From Legionellales bacterium (GTDB lineage: Bacteria; Pseudomonadota; Gammaproteobacteria; Berkiellales; Berkiellaceae), in assembly GCA_002708265.1 (NCBI GenBank), contig PANA01000005.1:302216-366215 (forward strand): a stretch of 64,000 nt of DNA, in the 5' to 3' direction. A model generated the notes under the pieces. It did no database searches. It was not told the DNA's origin and saw only the letters and a program-made list of their open reading frames with translations. Shown one piece after another: positions 8,061 to 17,907 of this stretch. Both the position numbers and the translations under genes were made by a program. The stretch's first letter is position 1, and each line of letters begins with the position of its first letter.

Positions 8061-9642
8061 ATGAGAAGGTGGGTTTAAAACTCTGTATAAACGAGTACAC
8101 CTCTAATATATCTATCGGTTCAGAAACAAGTGTGCCTTGAATAGCATCACAGCCATATTCCTTGAGAAGCATGGGCTGATCGGCAGTATTCACCCCCTCA
8201 GCAATAATCCGTAGGTTTAAGGCTTTTGCCAATGAAATGAGACACTTTACAAAAGTTGCTTCATCTTGATTTTGATGCACTTTATCAATGTAGCTTTGAT
8301 CTAATTTCATAATGCTAAAAGTGGTGTCTATAAGAGAGCGTAAAGAAGCATAGCCTGTACCAAAATCATCAACAGCTAATCTAACCCCTTTCTTATGAAG
8401 GATATTTAGATTTTGAGCAACAATCTTATTTTGATGCGTTGAGGTTGATTCAGTAATTTCTAAAATAACCTCGCTTGTCTGCAGTTGATTACTTTTTAGC
8501 GCTTCAAAATACTGTGTCGGGAAATCTGTTTGCATTAGTTGAATAGGAGATACATTCACTGAAAGATAAATATCTGGGCCAAGATTCGCATTTCTAAACT
8601 GGCGACAGGCCTCATTAATGACCCACATTCCCACATTTTTAATAGCGCCACTAATCTCCAAACGCGGAATAAACAATGATGGGGATACTTGTCCTAAAAT
8701 GGGATTATTCCACCGAAGCAGCGCCTCAAGTGCAACCACTTTAGAAGAGACTAAACTCATAACTGGTTGATATACCAACGAGAACTCTTTTTTAGCCAGC
8801 GCATTTCGTAGGTTCATATCCATTGCCATCAAATTGCGATCGTATTCTCCTACCGTAGGCAAAAAATAGGAATAGCGTCCGCTCTGAGCAGACTCGCAAG
8901 CAATTTGAGCATTATTCAGCAACTCAGACGCTGTCAGGCCCCCATCAGGAAATACCACCACTCCTATTTTAACCTTCGGTGGTGTTTTCTTTGGCCAGTT
9001 TTGAGGGTCATAAATTTTCTTTAAAAGTTTCTCGGCCACGCTGGAGGCATCGGAGACCACTCGTAAGTCTTCTAAAAGAACGGCAAAAGAACTTTCAGCT
9101 AAATGCGCCAGACTATCTGTTTCCCTTAAGGCGGTTTCACATATCTTTGAAAAATGCTCAATATACTTCTCAATAATGTCCAAATACTCTTCAGAGGTAT
9201 GCAAATCTAAAATATCAATTTGTAATAATGCGACTTTAGATTCAATTCTATTGGCGCGCTTTATTGCAGCTCGGAGCAATCTTTCAAGCGTTTTTCGATT
9301 AATCAGACCAGACAGTAGATCGTAGTCCCCAAAAAATTTTTTGATTTTATCCATGGGTGAACGGATATTACGGTCCCGAATATGAACCAGCTCACCTTTT
9401 AATTGACCGACCTCTAGTGGCATTGAACGCAAAATGTACTGATTATGATTTTTTAAGGTTTCGTATTGGATTTTACTGATATCGGTTGATATGCGGCTAA
9501 GGAGAAGATGCGCCGCCGGATTAGCGAAGTAAACACGGTTCGAGAGTATCAGCACATACCCTTCCTGGTGCGTATCAATTACTTTTTCCAGAGCAGCTAA
9601 GTTTAAGTTACTATCCACTCGACTTAGTTCCCACTTTAACAC
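8059..9642 (-). CDS. EAL-domain c-di-GMP phosphodiesterase with degenerate GGDEF domain
   Basis: This is a 527-residue cytoplasmic signalling protein. The order is a short PAS-like N-terminus (about 15-60), a GGDEF-like domain (about 105-265) and an EAL domain (about 275-520). The GGDEF signature is replaced by AESSF, so cyclase activity is not expected. The EAL domain keeps EALLRW, LEITES, VDDFGTGYASL, KLDQSYI and IAEGV, which carry the usual metal and catalytic acids, so c-di-GMP hydrolysis to pGpG is likely. It is the last gene of the prs operon and overlaps the glycosyltransferase gene by about 30 nt. The start is GTG at 9642 or GTG at 9618. The placement links c-di-GMP turnover to the PEP-CTERM system. 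Confidence 0.9.
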   Translation of the reverse strand: MLKWELSRVDSNLNLAALEKVIDTHQEGYVLILSNRVYFANPAAHLLLSRISTDISKIQYETLKNHNQYILRSMPLEVGQLKGELVHIRDRNIRSPMDKIKKFFGDYDLLSGLINRKTLERLLRAAIKRANRIESKVALLQIDILDLHTSEEYLDIIEKYIEHFSKICETALRETDSLAHLAESSFAVLLEDLRVVSDASSVAEKLLKKIYDPQNWPKKTPPKVKIGVVVFPDGGLTASELLNNAQIACESAQSGRYSYFLPTVGEYDRNLMAMDMNLRNALAKKEFSLVYQPVMSLVSSKVVALEALLRWNNPILGQVSPSLFIPRLEISGAIKNVGMWVINEACRQFRNANLGPDIYLSVNVSPIQLMQTDFPTQYFEALKSNQLQTSEVILEITESTSTHQNKIVAQNLNILHKKGVRLAVDDFGTGYASLRSLIDTTFSIMKLDQSYIDKVHQNQDEATFVKCLISLAKALNLRIIAEGVNTADQPMLLKEYGCDAIQGTLVSEPIDILEVYSFIQSFKPTFS

Positions 9643-10885
9643 GCTTGTCAGAGAATGCCCTCACCCACTTGGGCTCTTGAATATCAACACCTAAAAAGTG
9701 TAACAGAGGGGATAAAGTGACTTCCCAATTGTGCTCTTTAACGATAATTTCACGTTCCCAGTCAAGTGCGGCTTTATCATCAGGACTGGTTAAGCACTCC
9801 ACTATTCGGTGAACCCACTGTTCGTCTGTCTCTTCGCAATAAATTGGTTTTTTAGCTTCGATGGCCAGATTTTCTAGAGCACCTTTTGAAGCGACTAGAG
9901 GAGTAGCCATGGAAATAGCCTCTAGAATCTGTGTTTTTGCCATTTCAGCTAACTGAACAGGTGCTATCGCGACGTTTGCGTGTGCCAAATAAGGACGAAT
10001 ATCGTGGTACTCATCCACTACATGCACACCTGGATACTGAGCCAATACTTGAACCGGCATACAGGGATTTTCACCGATGATGTAAAAATGTGCATTTTTA
10101 ACGCGAGAACGAATCAAAGGGAAGATTTCACGAACAAACCAAGTAACCGCATCAACGTTCGGCCAATAGTCTAAGGCTCCCGGAAAGACCAAAATTTTCT
10201 GTTCTTCTTCGAAGGGATTGATGTATTGGCGCTTAGGATCGAAGAAATTCTGATCGACTCCAACTGGAAGCAACAACGCCGGACGGTCAATTTTTTTAAG
10301 CTCTTCTTTAAAAGAGTGTAACTCAGCTGAGGCACACCCCAGATTTAAACTGGCCTGGTTAGCGATATTTATCTCTTCTTGCTGCAGCTTTTCTAACTCC
10401 CACTTTAAAAAGGCGGTAGTCGGCCAAGCTGATCGGTTAATTCTTTGTTTAACTTGCTCAGAAGGCAACCGGGTAAAATCTACTACTGTCGTCAGGTTAG
10501 GATCGTCAAATGGCACATAATGTGCCATGAGAGGGTTTGCGATGTAGACCTTTTGCATTTGCCTTTTTTGACGAATGTCATCTATCCATTCTTGCATATC
10601 GGGCTGCTGACAGATAACCCTAAAGTATGAATGACCCAAAGCCCACGCTTTAACCCAGGCCATAGTTTCTTGCAATTCAGCCATATTGGGCAAGAAAAAT
10701 ACATCTTTACACCACTGCCTGAGCATAGAGGTATACTGCCAATCACTCTTTTCGCGAATAAATGCCCCCAAAGAAATATCAAAATGTTCAGATAGCACTT
10801 GAAGCGTATAAAAGTCACGCAGTCGAGATTTCTTACTGGGCGGGAACGGTATTTGATTCGTCAAATACAGTAAAGCGGGTTTCAT
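9611..10885 (-). CDS. PEP-CTERM/EpsH1-associated glycosyltransferase (TIGR03087-like)
   Basis: This 424-residue GT-B glycosyltransferase resembles the sugar transferase family that accompanies exosortase A systems. The start (LYLTNQIPFPPSKKSRLRDF) and the ISLGAFIRE segment match that family's N-terminal pattern. The C-terminal donor-binding lobe has FPGALDYWPNVDAV, HFYIIGENP, VHVVDEYHDIRPY and KTQILEAISMATPLVAS, typical of GT4-like enzymes. It would add a sugar in exopolysaccharide assembly at the cytoplasmic face. The ATG overlaps the stop of the upstream TPR gene (ATGA), so translation is coupled. The family assignment is from memory and was not searched. Confidence 0.85.
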   Translation of the reverse strand: MKPALLYLTNQIPFPPSKKSRLRDFYTLQVLSEHFDISLGAFIREKSDWQYTSMLRQWCKDVFFLPNMAELQETMAWVKAWALGHSYFRVICQQPDMQEWIDDIRQKRQMQKVYIANPLMAHYVPFDDPNLTTVVDFTRLPSEQVKQRINRSAWPTTAFLKWELEKLQQEEINIANQASLNLGCASAELHSFKEELKKIDRPALLLPVGVDQNFFDPKRQYINPFEEEQKILVFPGALDYWPNVDAVTWFVREIFPLIRSRVKNAHFYIIGENPCMPVQVLAQYPGVHVVDEYHDIRPYLAHANVAIAPVQLAEMAKTQILEAISMATPLVASKGALENLAIEAKKPIYCEETDEQWVHRIVECLTSPDDKAALDWEREIIVKEHNWEVTLSPLLHFLGVDIQEPKWVRAFSDKRVKVGTKSSG

Positions 10886-13710
10886 AAACGGATACCTGCG
10901 TCATAATGTTCTTCAAAATCAAGAGAACGTAAAAGCTCAGCCGCTTCATATTGAACAGAAGGCAGCACATTTTGACGAATAACGAAGCTAAGATCTTCTT
11001 TTGCGCCATTAATATCACCAAGGCGGTGTTTGGCGACAGCTAGATGATAGCGGCTTTTTACATCACTAGGGTTATTTTCAACCACCTTACTCAAGAATTG
11101 AAATCCTTTTTTCGGATTGCCATCTAAAACCATGACCCACCCTAAGGTCGCATGTACTTCCTCGTTATTGGGTGCGATATGCTGGGCCCGGTTAATAAAG
11201 TCTAACGCTCTTTTCGTATCATACTTGCTATAAAGCCTAGCCAAAGAAACTAACGAGTGAATGTCTTCGGGCCGATCTAATAAAAGCCTTTCATAGGCTA
11301 ATATCGCCTCGTAAGAATACCCTAAACTATCGTATTGCTCAGCAAGGTATTGCTTGGTATCAAAATCATGTGGATTTTCTTTAATCCAATTTTGTAACAA
11401 AGCAAAGCCTTCCGGCAGTTGCTCAATTTCCCGCCGGGCTTCAAAGCGAGCTATTGCCAATTCAGCTGATGGCGCAGCGTCATACGCCCTATCATAGAGC
11501 TGCATTGCAGTATGCCACTGCCCTTCTATTGCACTAGACTTCCCAAGTAGGGTAAGTCCAACTGGATGGTCAGGGCGGATAGCTAAGATTTTTTCAGCGA
11601 CTTGTTTAACGCCCAGCAAATCGTTTTCATTTTCCAGTAGCTGTGCTTTAAAAACGAGTGCATTTAAGTCATGGGGATCTTGAGACAAAATTTTATCTAA
11701 AGTTTGGATGGCCTGAGTCTTATCATGATTTCCATGATATGCCCTAGCCAAATTAAGCAGCACCATTCCAGAACCTGGCAAACGACTTTCAAGTTGCTGA
11801 TGCGCCTCAATGGCCATTTTCCACTCTTGTGTCTTTAGTGAAACTTTAGCCAGGGTGTTCAAAAACTGAATTTCCTTTGGAAACCGTTCATAACTTTCTT
11901 TAGCTAATGCTAAGGCTTTAGGCTCGTCTTCGATTTTCAGGTAGTACGCGACTAATGCCAAACGTGGCTCTGGATTGCCTGGATCGTTTTCGATTGCTGA
12001 ACTCAACCAAGCAATGGTTTGAGATTCTTCTTCTCGCTTGTCCGCGACTTTAGCCTGTAGCACATGAAGCGCACTATTTTTAGGGTCAGCCGATAACATC
12101 TCTGTCACCAGCGCTTGCGCTAAATCAACATCACCATTTTTCAGATATGCTTTCGCGAGAAGTTTCTTATTTGCAGTAAAGTTGGGCGCATCCGCATGAG
12201 CCATTTTAAGATACGATTCTGCCTTATCTGGCTGATCCATTTGAGTAAGAACTAGCCCATATAAATAGTTTGCAACCGGATCTTGCTGAACCATCAAGTT
12301 TTTCATAGCGTAACTTTCTGCTTGGAGGTAATCATAGTTCTGCAAAGCATTTAAAGTACGAATAGCATCTATTCGAAGTAACGAGTCATCCATCGAAACA
12401 ACACTGTTTAAATCAAGATAAGCCGCTAATGCATCTTCATCTTGACTAAAGTCGACGACCAGTGGCGAGGTAGTGGCCGGATTAAAGTGTGAAGAGGCCA
12501 TGCTGTAGTAATCCAGGGCTGCTGTCCAATCTTGTCGCAACAACATTGTATTCCCCATCAACCCATACAAACGATAATCACTTGGTCTTTTTTCAAGTTG
12601 TTGCCCAATCAGCGGCAATGCTCGCTCAGCCTCTTTCATTTGCAAAAGCACTACACTTAAAAAGAAAGTGGCATTGGCATTGTCGGGAGAAAAGCGATGT
12701 AGCTTGGATAAGATGCTTGCCGCCAACGGCAAGTTGTTATTCTCGTAGTATATTTTGGATAAAAGAAAGTATGGCAAGACGTTACTAGGATCAGAATCAA
12801 TAGCCGTGGCTAGAATGTCCTCTGCTTGCTCTTTATGGTCTATCTGGTACCGACTCAATGCATATAGATACTGTGCTTTAGGGTGCTGTGGAATCGCATT
12901 GTATAGCTTTTCAGCATAATGAAAGAACTCACCAATTTGCCCTTGAAATAATGTGGCATAGGTCATGGTCATCAAGGATAAAGGATTGGCCTTAGGCCCA
13001 TCCGCTAAATCTTGATGCGCCTTTTCTAAAACAGTCCACTGCCCTGCCCGACGAGCCATCAAGGCAACCAGTTCTGCCATGCTGTCAATATCTGAATAGT
13101 TCGCTTTTTTGGCACGCTCTAAACTCTTAAGAACAACGTCCTCTGGCTGCCCCATTGCGAACCCTACTTTGGCTAGGCCAAAGTGCGCCTCGGCATTATC
13201 CGGATTAGCGCTAACTATGCTTTCATAAAGCTGAGCAGAACGAGAGAACATCTCTAGTTGCCGAAAGGCTTCTGCTCTCAGCAGTAATACAGCTTGTACC
13301 CACTCATCCTCAGGCAACCAATCTTTTGGTTCTGGAAGCTCATCTAGCAACTCGACATATTTTTTGCGTGCCAAGTAAATCTTTCCAAGCGGAACCGCCC
13401 AGCGTCGCTCTGATAAACGGCGACTTCTGGCTTCATGAAACGCATCCTCAGCTTGAACAAAATCTTTTAGCCGCAAATAGGCTTCACCTAAGCGCGCCCA
13501 AGGATCGCCACTATTTGGATTAGCCGCAATCTCTTTTTTAATAGTTAGCAAGTTAGATTCAATATCGGAAAGCTGGATCATTGATAAAACTGCTGCCATT
13601 TCTTGATCGCCCTGGCTTTGTGCAATGGCTGTTGGAAGCGCCCCCATGACGCCCAAAAACAATACGCCGAGCGACACTGGTGTACTTTTAGGCTTTCGTC
13701 TCATACTCAA
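10882..13710 (-). CDS. prsT: PEP-CTERM system TPR-repeat protein PrsT
   Basis: This is a 942-residue protein with an N-terminal signal peptide (VLFLGVMGALPTAIAQ) and more than 20 tetratricopeptide units through the rest, for example NPSDVKSRYHLAVAKHRLGD and similar 34-residue blocks. Length, repeat load and position between a glycosyltransferase and prsR match PrsT, the TPR protein of PEP-CTERM/exosortase loci (TIGR02917). Family members are usually called lipoproteins, but I see no lipobox Cys near the predicted cleavage, so this one may be soluble in the periplasm. The start is TTG at 13710, with GAGGA six bases upstream, or ATG at 13704. It overlaps prsR by 4 nt. Confidence 0.88.
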   Translation of the reverse strand: MSMRRKPKSTPVSLGVLFLGVMGALPTAIAQSQGDQEMAAVLSMIQLSDIESNLLTIKKEIAANPNSGDPWARLGEAYLRLKDFVQAEDAFHEARSRRLSERRWAVPLGKIYLARKKYVELLDELPEPKDWLPEDEWVQAVLLLRAEAFRQLEMFSRSAQLYESIVSANPDNAEAHFGLAKVGFAMGQPEDVVLKSLERAKKANYSDIDSMAELVALMARRAGQWTVLEKAHQDLADGPKANPLSLMTMTYATLFQGQIGEFFHYAEKLYNAIPQHPKAQYLYALSRYQIDHKEQAEDILATAIDSDPSNVLPYFLLSKIYYENNNLPLAASILSKLHRFSPDNANATFFLSVVLLQMKEAERALPLIGQQLEKRPSDYRLYGLMGNTMLLRQDWTAALDYYSMASSHFNPATTSPLVVDFSQDEDALAAYLDLNSVVSMDDSLLRIDAIRTLNALQNYDYLQAESYAMKNLMVQQDPVANYLYGLVLTQMDQPDKAESYLKMAHADAPNFTANKKLLAKAYLKNGDVDLAQALVTEMLSADPKNSALHVLQAKVADKREEESQTIAWLSSAIENDPGNPEPRLALVAYYLKIEDEPKALALAKESYERFPKEIQFLNTLAKVSLKTQEWKMAIEAHQQLESRLPGSGMVLLNLARAYHGNHDKTQAIQTLDKILSQDPHDLNALVFKAQLLENENDLLGVKQVAEKILAIRPDHPVGLTLLGKSSAIEGQWHTAMQLYDRAYDAAPSAELAIARFEARREIEQLPEGFALLQNWIKENPHDFDTKQYLAEQYDSLGYSYEAILAYERLLLDRPEDIHSLVSLARLYSKYDTKRALDFINRAQHIAPNNEEVHATLGWVMVLDGNPKKGFQFLSKVVENNPSDVKSRYHLAVAKHRLGDINGAKEDLSFVIRQNVLPSVQYEAAELLRSLDFEEHYDAGIRL

Positions 13711-15095
13711 CTGTCATCCTCTGAATCTGCTGTCCCCACGGTTTCCCGTATATCTAACTTCTCCATAAGATTGTATAATGTTGGGCGCGTAATGCCTAAT
13801 AATTCTGCGGCTTTGGAAACGTTGAAACTGCAGTGATTCAAGGCTCGGATAATAGACATTCTTTCAGCATTGTCTCTAACTTCCCTAAGGCTAAATGGCA
13901 TCGCATCCTCACCTTCTACGTTGAGCCCCAAATCGACTTTTCCTACCCAGGCCCCCTCACTAATAATCATGGCGCGCTTTACAACATTCTCGAGCTCTCT
14001 TACGTTGCCTGGCCAATGATATCGCTCAATCGCGTCCAGAGCCTCTTGCAAAAAGCCCTTTACCGGTCTTTTTAATTCTTGGGCATAACGAAGCAAGAAC
14101 ATCCGAGCCAACAGCACCGCATCATTTCCCCGTAATCGCAATGGTGGTATATCAACTGACATTTCAGAAAGGCGATAAAACAAATCTTCTCTGAAAGCGC
14201 CCTGACCTATTAAATCTGATAGATTATGATGCGTTGCACAAACAATGCGGACATCAACGTTGAGCTGGCGAGTTGATCCCAATCGCTCGATGGTACGCTC
14301 TTGAAGAAAGCGAAGTAATTTGGGCTGCAGGCTGAGCGGCAAATCTCCAACCTCATCCAGAAATAAGGTTCCCCCATCCGCCGATTCAATTCGTCCCTTG
14401 TTTGTATGGTTAGCACCGGTAAATGCGCCTTTTTCATAGCCAAAGAGTTCACTCTCCAACAAACTTTCAGGGATGGCGGCACAGTTAATAGCAATAAAAG
14501 GTCCATCCGAGCGAGGACTCATTCGATGAATGGCTTTGGCTAGTATTTCCTTTCCAGTTCCGCTTTCTCCTAAGAGGAGCGTCGTGACCGTTGTTGGCGC
14601 TACCTTTTCAATCATCCGACAGACTTTTTCCATTGAAGGATGATTCGAAACAATACCACAAGCTAGAGAACGATTTTGAGGCATATAGAGACTACGATAA
14701 TCATTTTCTAGCTCGTATATATGGAACGTTCTATCTACAGTCAAACGAATCCGCTCAATGTCTATGGGCTTTGCATAAAAATCATATGCCCCCATGCCTA
14801 TTGCTTGGACAGCTGTCTCGTGTCCATCTCTTCCTGTTACGACAATGACCTTAGTCAAAGGGGCCAGCTGCAGGATCTCTTCTAACAGAAGCAACCCTTG
14901 GCTGGTTCCTGCTTCATCTGGCGGGAGGCCTAAATCTAAAATGACCACAGGAGGAGAAAAACGCCGCAATGCTGCTATTGCCTCTTGACGATTTCTGGCT
15001 GGTAGTACTTGAGTGCTATCACAAAAGCACCACTTCAGCTGTTCTTGAATACCAGGGTCGTCATCTACGACCAGCAGGCAGCGTTTTTTATCCAT
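13707..15095 (-). CDS. prsR: PEP-CTERM sigma-54-dependent response regulator PrsR
   Basis: This is a 462-residue NtrC-type activator. A receiver domain (about 5-125) has VVDDDPG, the phosphoacceptor Asp in VVILDLGLP and KPID. An AAA+ sigma-54 interaction domain (about 150-375) has Walker A GESGTGKE, the sigma-54 contact loop [16 protein letters not shown] and GNVRELEN. A Fis-type helix-turn-helix ends the protein ([20 protein letters not shown]). It is expected to be phosphorylated by PrsK, encoded 10 nt upstream, and to switch on PEP-CTERM and exopolysaccharide genes from -24/-12 promoters. I did not find a convincing sigma-54 promoter in the window. Confidence 0.93.
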   Translation of the reverse strand: MDKKRCLLVVDDDPGIQEQLKWCFCDSTQVLPARNRQEAIAALRRFSPPVVILDLGLPPDEAGTSQGLLLLEEILQLAPLTKVIVVTGRDGHETAVQAIGMGAYDFYAKPIDIERIRLTVDRTFHIYELENDYRSLYMPQNRSLACGIVSNHPSMEKVCRMIEKVAPTTVTTLLLGESGTGKEILAKAIHRMSPRSDGPFIAINCAAIPESLLESELFGYEKGAFTGANHTNKGRIESADGGTLFLDEVGDLPLSLQPKLLRFLQERTIERLGSTRQLNVDVRIVCATHHNLSDLIGQGAFREDLFYRLSEMSVDIPPLRLRGNDAVLLARMFLLRYAQELKRPVKGFLQEALDAIERYHWPGNVRELENVVKRAMIISEGAWVGKVDLGLNVEGEDAMPFSLREVRDNAERMSIIRALNHCSFNVSKAAELLGITRPTLYNLMEKLDIRETVGTADSEDDS

Positions 15096-15105
15096 GAGTT
15101 CTCCC

Positions 15106-17145
15106 TTATGTGACAGCTGATGTCACGATTGAAACAGCTAGAGGAAACTTTAAGGTAAAGCGTGTCCCTTTCTCCAGCACTGAATGCACATGTATTTTTC
15201 CCCCTATCGCCTGCATATAAGTCTTGGCCTCATAAGCACCAATTCCCATCCCATACGACCCTTTTGTGGTGACAAAGGGGTTAAATAATCCATTTTTAAC
15301 AAAAGACTCTGACATCCCACACCCTGTATCTTCGATAGTAATTGTCAAAAAACCTGAGTCTATCTCGGTTGAAACTTTAATGCGCCCGTGTCGAGGGGTA
15401 GCCTCTTGGGCATTGTGTATCAAATTACGTAAAACACTCCGAAAGCGTTTTTCAGAACCCAAGACTCTTAACTTTTCGTCTGTCACCAAATTAATCCATT
15501 TTGGCTCTGGCTCAGAACAAGTACGCTCTTCAAGAACCGACTGAATTATCGGCATCACTTGAAAGGGCTCCGCTTTAGACTGTTGTTTAGTCTGACCGGA
15601 CTGAAGTTGTTGCACCATTTGTTTTAAATGTTGAACGCTTGATCCAATTGTTTTGAGCATGCTGTCAATAAATTCAGGATTGTTACGATGTTTTTCAGCA
15701 TTAGCCAATGTTAAGGAAAGCTGCATAATAATGTTTTTAACATCATGCATCATAAAAGTTGATAGGCGATTAAAACCTTCAAATTGTCTGGCTTGAGATA
15801 AAGCTTCAGCATGACGGTTTTCAGCCAAGCTTACTGCTGCTTGGGCACCTGCTGTTTTAAGTAAACTCAGCACTTCTCGACTTAAGGTAAACTCACCGTT
15901 GGGTTTTCTTAAACATAAAAGAGCAACCACAACATTGTTATAAATAAGTGGTACTAAATAATCTGTACGAGGCCAACGCTCATCAAACCACTGACGATGA
16001 GGCTGACTTAGTGCGGTTCTTTCTATAACGTTAGCATTGACTTTACACGTAGCCACTAAAGAGTCAGGTAACTCGTGAGCTTCTTTCTTGGCAGCAATAC
16101 CCCAATGCGCACGCAAAATAAATCGATTCTTGTCTGCCTCATACAATACTCCCCCGTTCGATCCGATCATGCTCGCCATTGAAAAAATAACGCGTTCAGA
16201 TATTTCCATTTGATGTTGCTCATTTGACAACATATGCGAAAAACGGGACCATTCCTCTCGCCAGTTATACTCTTGTCCAAATAAGTGTGGGTTATAGAAA
16301 TGAGACAAGCGTGTCTTAAGGACTTTAGAAAATAGCGACGCTAAAACAATACTGGCTAAGCAAAGTCCAAATATCAGCGCGATGAGATCTTCAGCCTCCC
16401 CCCCCCATAGATGCCAAGCAATACTTGTCAGACCATTGATAATAAAAAAGCCAATACCCGCTAAAACGGCATAGGACTCAAAGGCAAAAGTCCCACCGAG
16501 CTTTAAGTTTTCATTCCAATCTTCAAACCAAATAATGCAGATAGCAAAAATAGTTGCCACCAAAACAAATGGTCCATGACGATACATCGGCAAGGGCTCA
16601 GAGGGCGTATAAAACCAGTGGTTTGCATTTATGTAAAAGTCTCCTGCAAATAACACTGCTGCAGATAATGCAAGGGCTACCAGGGCTGAACGATACTCTC
16701 GACGAGCATTTTGAAATAATTGCTCAGCAAGAAACAGCCCAAGTAAACTTAGCACTAAATACCCTGGCAGGTACCAGCGTTCATCTGGCCATTGCAAAAA
16801 GGTTAGAAAGGCTGTCAGGGCACTGACACCCAGCAGAATTTTTACAAACCCTGCCCAGGTAAAACGGAAGACCCTTTGTTCGTAGTGTCCGGTTTTAAGG
16901 AAGTTGCCCAAACACAAACACCAGCAAAGCGTTTTTATTAATGAAAATGGCAATAAGTTGTAAGGGGCAATCCAGAAGACCAATGGTTCCAGCGCCAAAA
17001 GAGACGCCCAGACCGCTGAGACCCAAAAGCTCGCCAGCAACAACAAATGTTGGCTTCTGACTGTTGGGTTTAAAGTTAGCGTCAAAGAAACCAGCGATAG
17101 AACGACTGCCCCAAGGGCGTGGCTATAAATCGCAACGCCTATCAT
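15106..17145 (-). CDS. prsK: PEP-CTERM system histidine kinase PrsK
   Basis: This is a 679-residue sensor kinase. The N-terminal ~290 residues form eight or more membrane helices, followed by a GAF domain (about 305-445) and the kinase core. The phospho-accepting His is H467 in FMMHDVKNIIMQ. The ATPase domain shows NLIHNAQEATP (N box), EDTGCGMS (G1) and KGSYGMGIGAYEAK (G2). Size, topology and neighbours match PrsK (TIGR02916). A run of nine G residues on the coding strand (plus-strand C9, 16398-16406) encodes the Trp-Gly-Gly-Glu turn in the membrane domain. A change of one base would truncate the kinase, so phase variation is possible. It lies 27 nt after the GDPD-like gene. Confidence 0.92.
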   Translation of the reverse strand: MIGVAIYSHALGAVVLSLVSLTLTLNPTVRSQHLLLLASFWVSAVWASLLALEPLVFWIAPYNLLPFSLIKTLCWCLCLGNFLKTGHYEQRVFRFTWAGFVKILLGVSALTAFLTFLQWPDERWYLPGYLVLSLLGLFLAEQLFQNARREYRSALVALALSAAVLFAGDFYINANHWFYTPSEPLPMYRHGPFVLVATIFAICIIWFEDWNENLKLGGTFAFESYAVLAGIGFFIINGLTSIAWHLWGGEAEDLIALIFGLCLASIVLASLFSKVLKTRLSHFYNPHLFGQEYNWREEWSRFSHMLSNEQHQMEISERVIFSMASMIGSNGGVLYEADKNRFILRAHWGIAAKKEAHELPDSLVATCKVNANVIERTALSQPHRQWFDERWPRTDYLVPLIYNNVVVALLCLRKPNGEFTLSREVLSLLKTAGAQAAVSLAENRHAEALSQARQFEGFNRLSTFMMHDVKNIIMQLSLTLANAEKHRNNPEFIDSMLKTIGSSVQHLKQMVQQLQSGQTKQQSKAEPFQVMPIIQSVLEERTCSEPEPKWINLVTDEKLRVLGSEKRFRSVLRNLIHNAQEATPRHGRIKVSTEIDSGFLTITIEDTGCGMSESFVKNGLFNPFVTTKGSYGMGIGAYEAKTYMQAIGGKIHVHSVLEKGTRFTLKFPLAVSIVTSAVT
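16398..16406 (-). repeat. G9 homopolymer inside prsK
   Basis: Nine consecutive C on the plus strand (G on the coding strand) fall within codons for Trp-Gly-Gly-Glu. It is the longest G/C homopolymer I see in the window. G tracts of this length can slip during replication and switch a gene on or off. Whether this one does is unknown. Confidence 0.85.
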
Positions 17146-17172
17146 GCCGCACTCCTTGCGCTGAAAGCCTTA

Positions 17173-17814
17173 CTAAGTTACTGGTAGTCTATCAGAAATC
17201 TTAGTTTGTATTTCAACCAAATAAGAGGCTTTCCATTCATCAATCGCATGTTGCTTACAGCATATAGCATCCAGGACTATCTTCTCTTTGAGTAGATACT
17301 GAATATAAGCAGGCCTTTTTTCAGGTTGCTTTTGCAGCTCTGGGCAAACTAGGCAGAGCTTAAACCCTGCGTCTTTTAATCTCATAGCATCTTGTGCAGT
17401 GAGGGTTAAATTTGTAAAAACATCCACCCATACCCAGTCCGCTTGTCCGGTAAAGCGTAGCACTGTTTCAATAGACTCATACTCTGAATATCTTAAAGCG
17501 ACAGAGGACTCTCCTGATTCAGTAAGACTAACAACCATAGGCATTGAGGAGTCTAAGAAAAAATAGTTTTTAATATTATATTGAGACAAAGTATCCAATA
17601 CTGCTTGTTCTATTCGTTCACTTTTTATATTTAGAACCATAATATCATGACGCCATTTTTGACAAATGCTATCAAAACTTGGGCCTGTGCCAAACGGATC
17701 GTGTCGACAAATAAGCTTTCCACCTTCATCTCTTAAATCAAGTTCAACACCATATTCAGGAGATAGCATTTCGAGCGCTTGAGGGTCATTTATACGGTGT
17801 GCGATAAATTTCAT
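17173..17814 (-). CDS. GDPD-like phosphodiesterase domain protein
   Basis: This 213-residue protein looks like a short glycerophosphodiester phosphodiesterase-type TIM barrel. IAHR at residues 4-7 and GVELDLRDEGG, followed by CRHDPFG, supply the His, Glu/Asp and second His of the GDPD metal and acid-base site. MVLNIKSE corresponds to the next conserved acidic strand. There is no signal peptide, so it is probably cytoplasmic. Relatives are often found in surface polysaccharide clusters, and the substrate here is unknown. I chose the ATG at 17814 because AGAGAA lies in front of it and the homology begins there. The frame is open to 17862, which overlaps the terminator. It is the first gene of the prs operon. 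Confidence 0.72.
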   Translation of the reverse strand: MKFIAHRINDPQALEMLSPEYGVELDLRDEGGKLICRHDPFGTGPSFDSICQKWRHDIMVLNIKSERIEQAVLDTLSQYNIKNYFFLDSSMPMVVSLTESGESSVALRYSEYESIETVLRFTGQADWVWVDVFTNLTLTAQDAMRLKDAGFKLCLVCPELQKQPEKRPAYIQYLLKEKIVLDAICCKQHAIDEWKASYLVEIQTKISDRLPVT

Positions 17815-17860
17815 TTTGTTCTCTTTTAGTGTTTGCGGCAGCCTATCAGACAAAGGATAC

Positions 17861-17890
17861 AAAAAAAAGCCTGATGAATCATCAGGCTTT
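17861..17890 (-). terminator. Intrinsic terminator of the SF2 ATPase gene
   Basis: On the minus strand an AGCCTGAT / ATCAGGCT stem (17868-17875 with 17881-17888, 5-nt loop) is followed by eight T (17861-17868). It sits 18 nt after the stop of the 1212-residue ATPase gene and insulates it from the prs operon. Confidence 0.88.
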
Positions 17891-17907
17891 ATATAGGTAT
17901 GCTTATC

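Noticed and set aside
8059-9642. EAL protein considered as a dual cyclase/phosphodiesterase
   Set aside because: The cyclase signature is replaced by AESSF, so only the phosphodiesterase role is supported.
12489-12788. 99-residue frame opposite prsT
   Set aside because: Antisense shadow of the TPR repeats, with no ribosome site or family resemblance.
10882-13710. Repeated TPR units considered as a DNA tandem repeat
   Set aside because: The repeats are conserved only at protein level; the DNA shows no direct repeat longer than expected.
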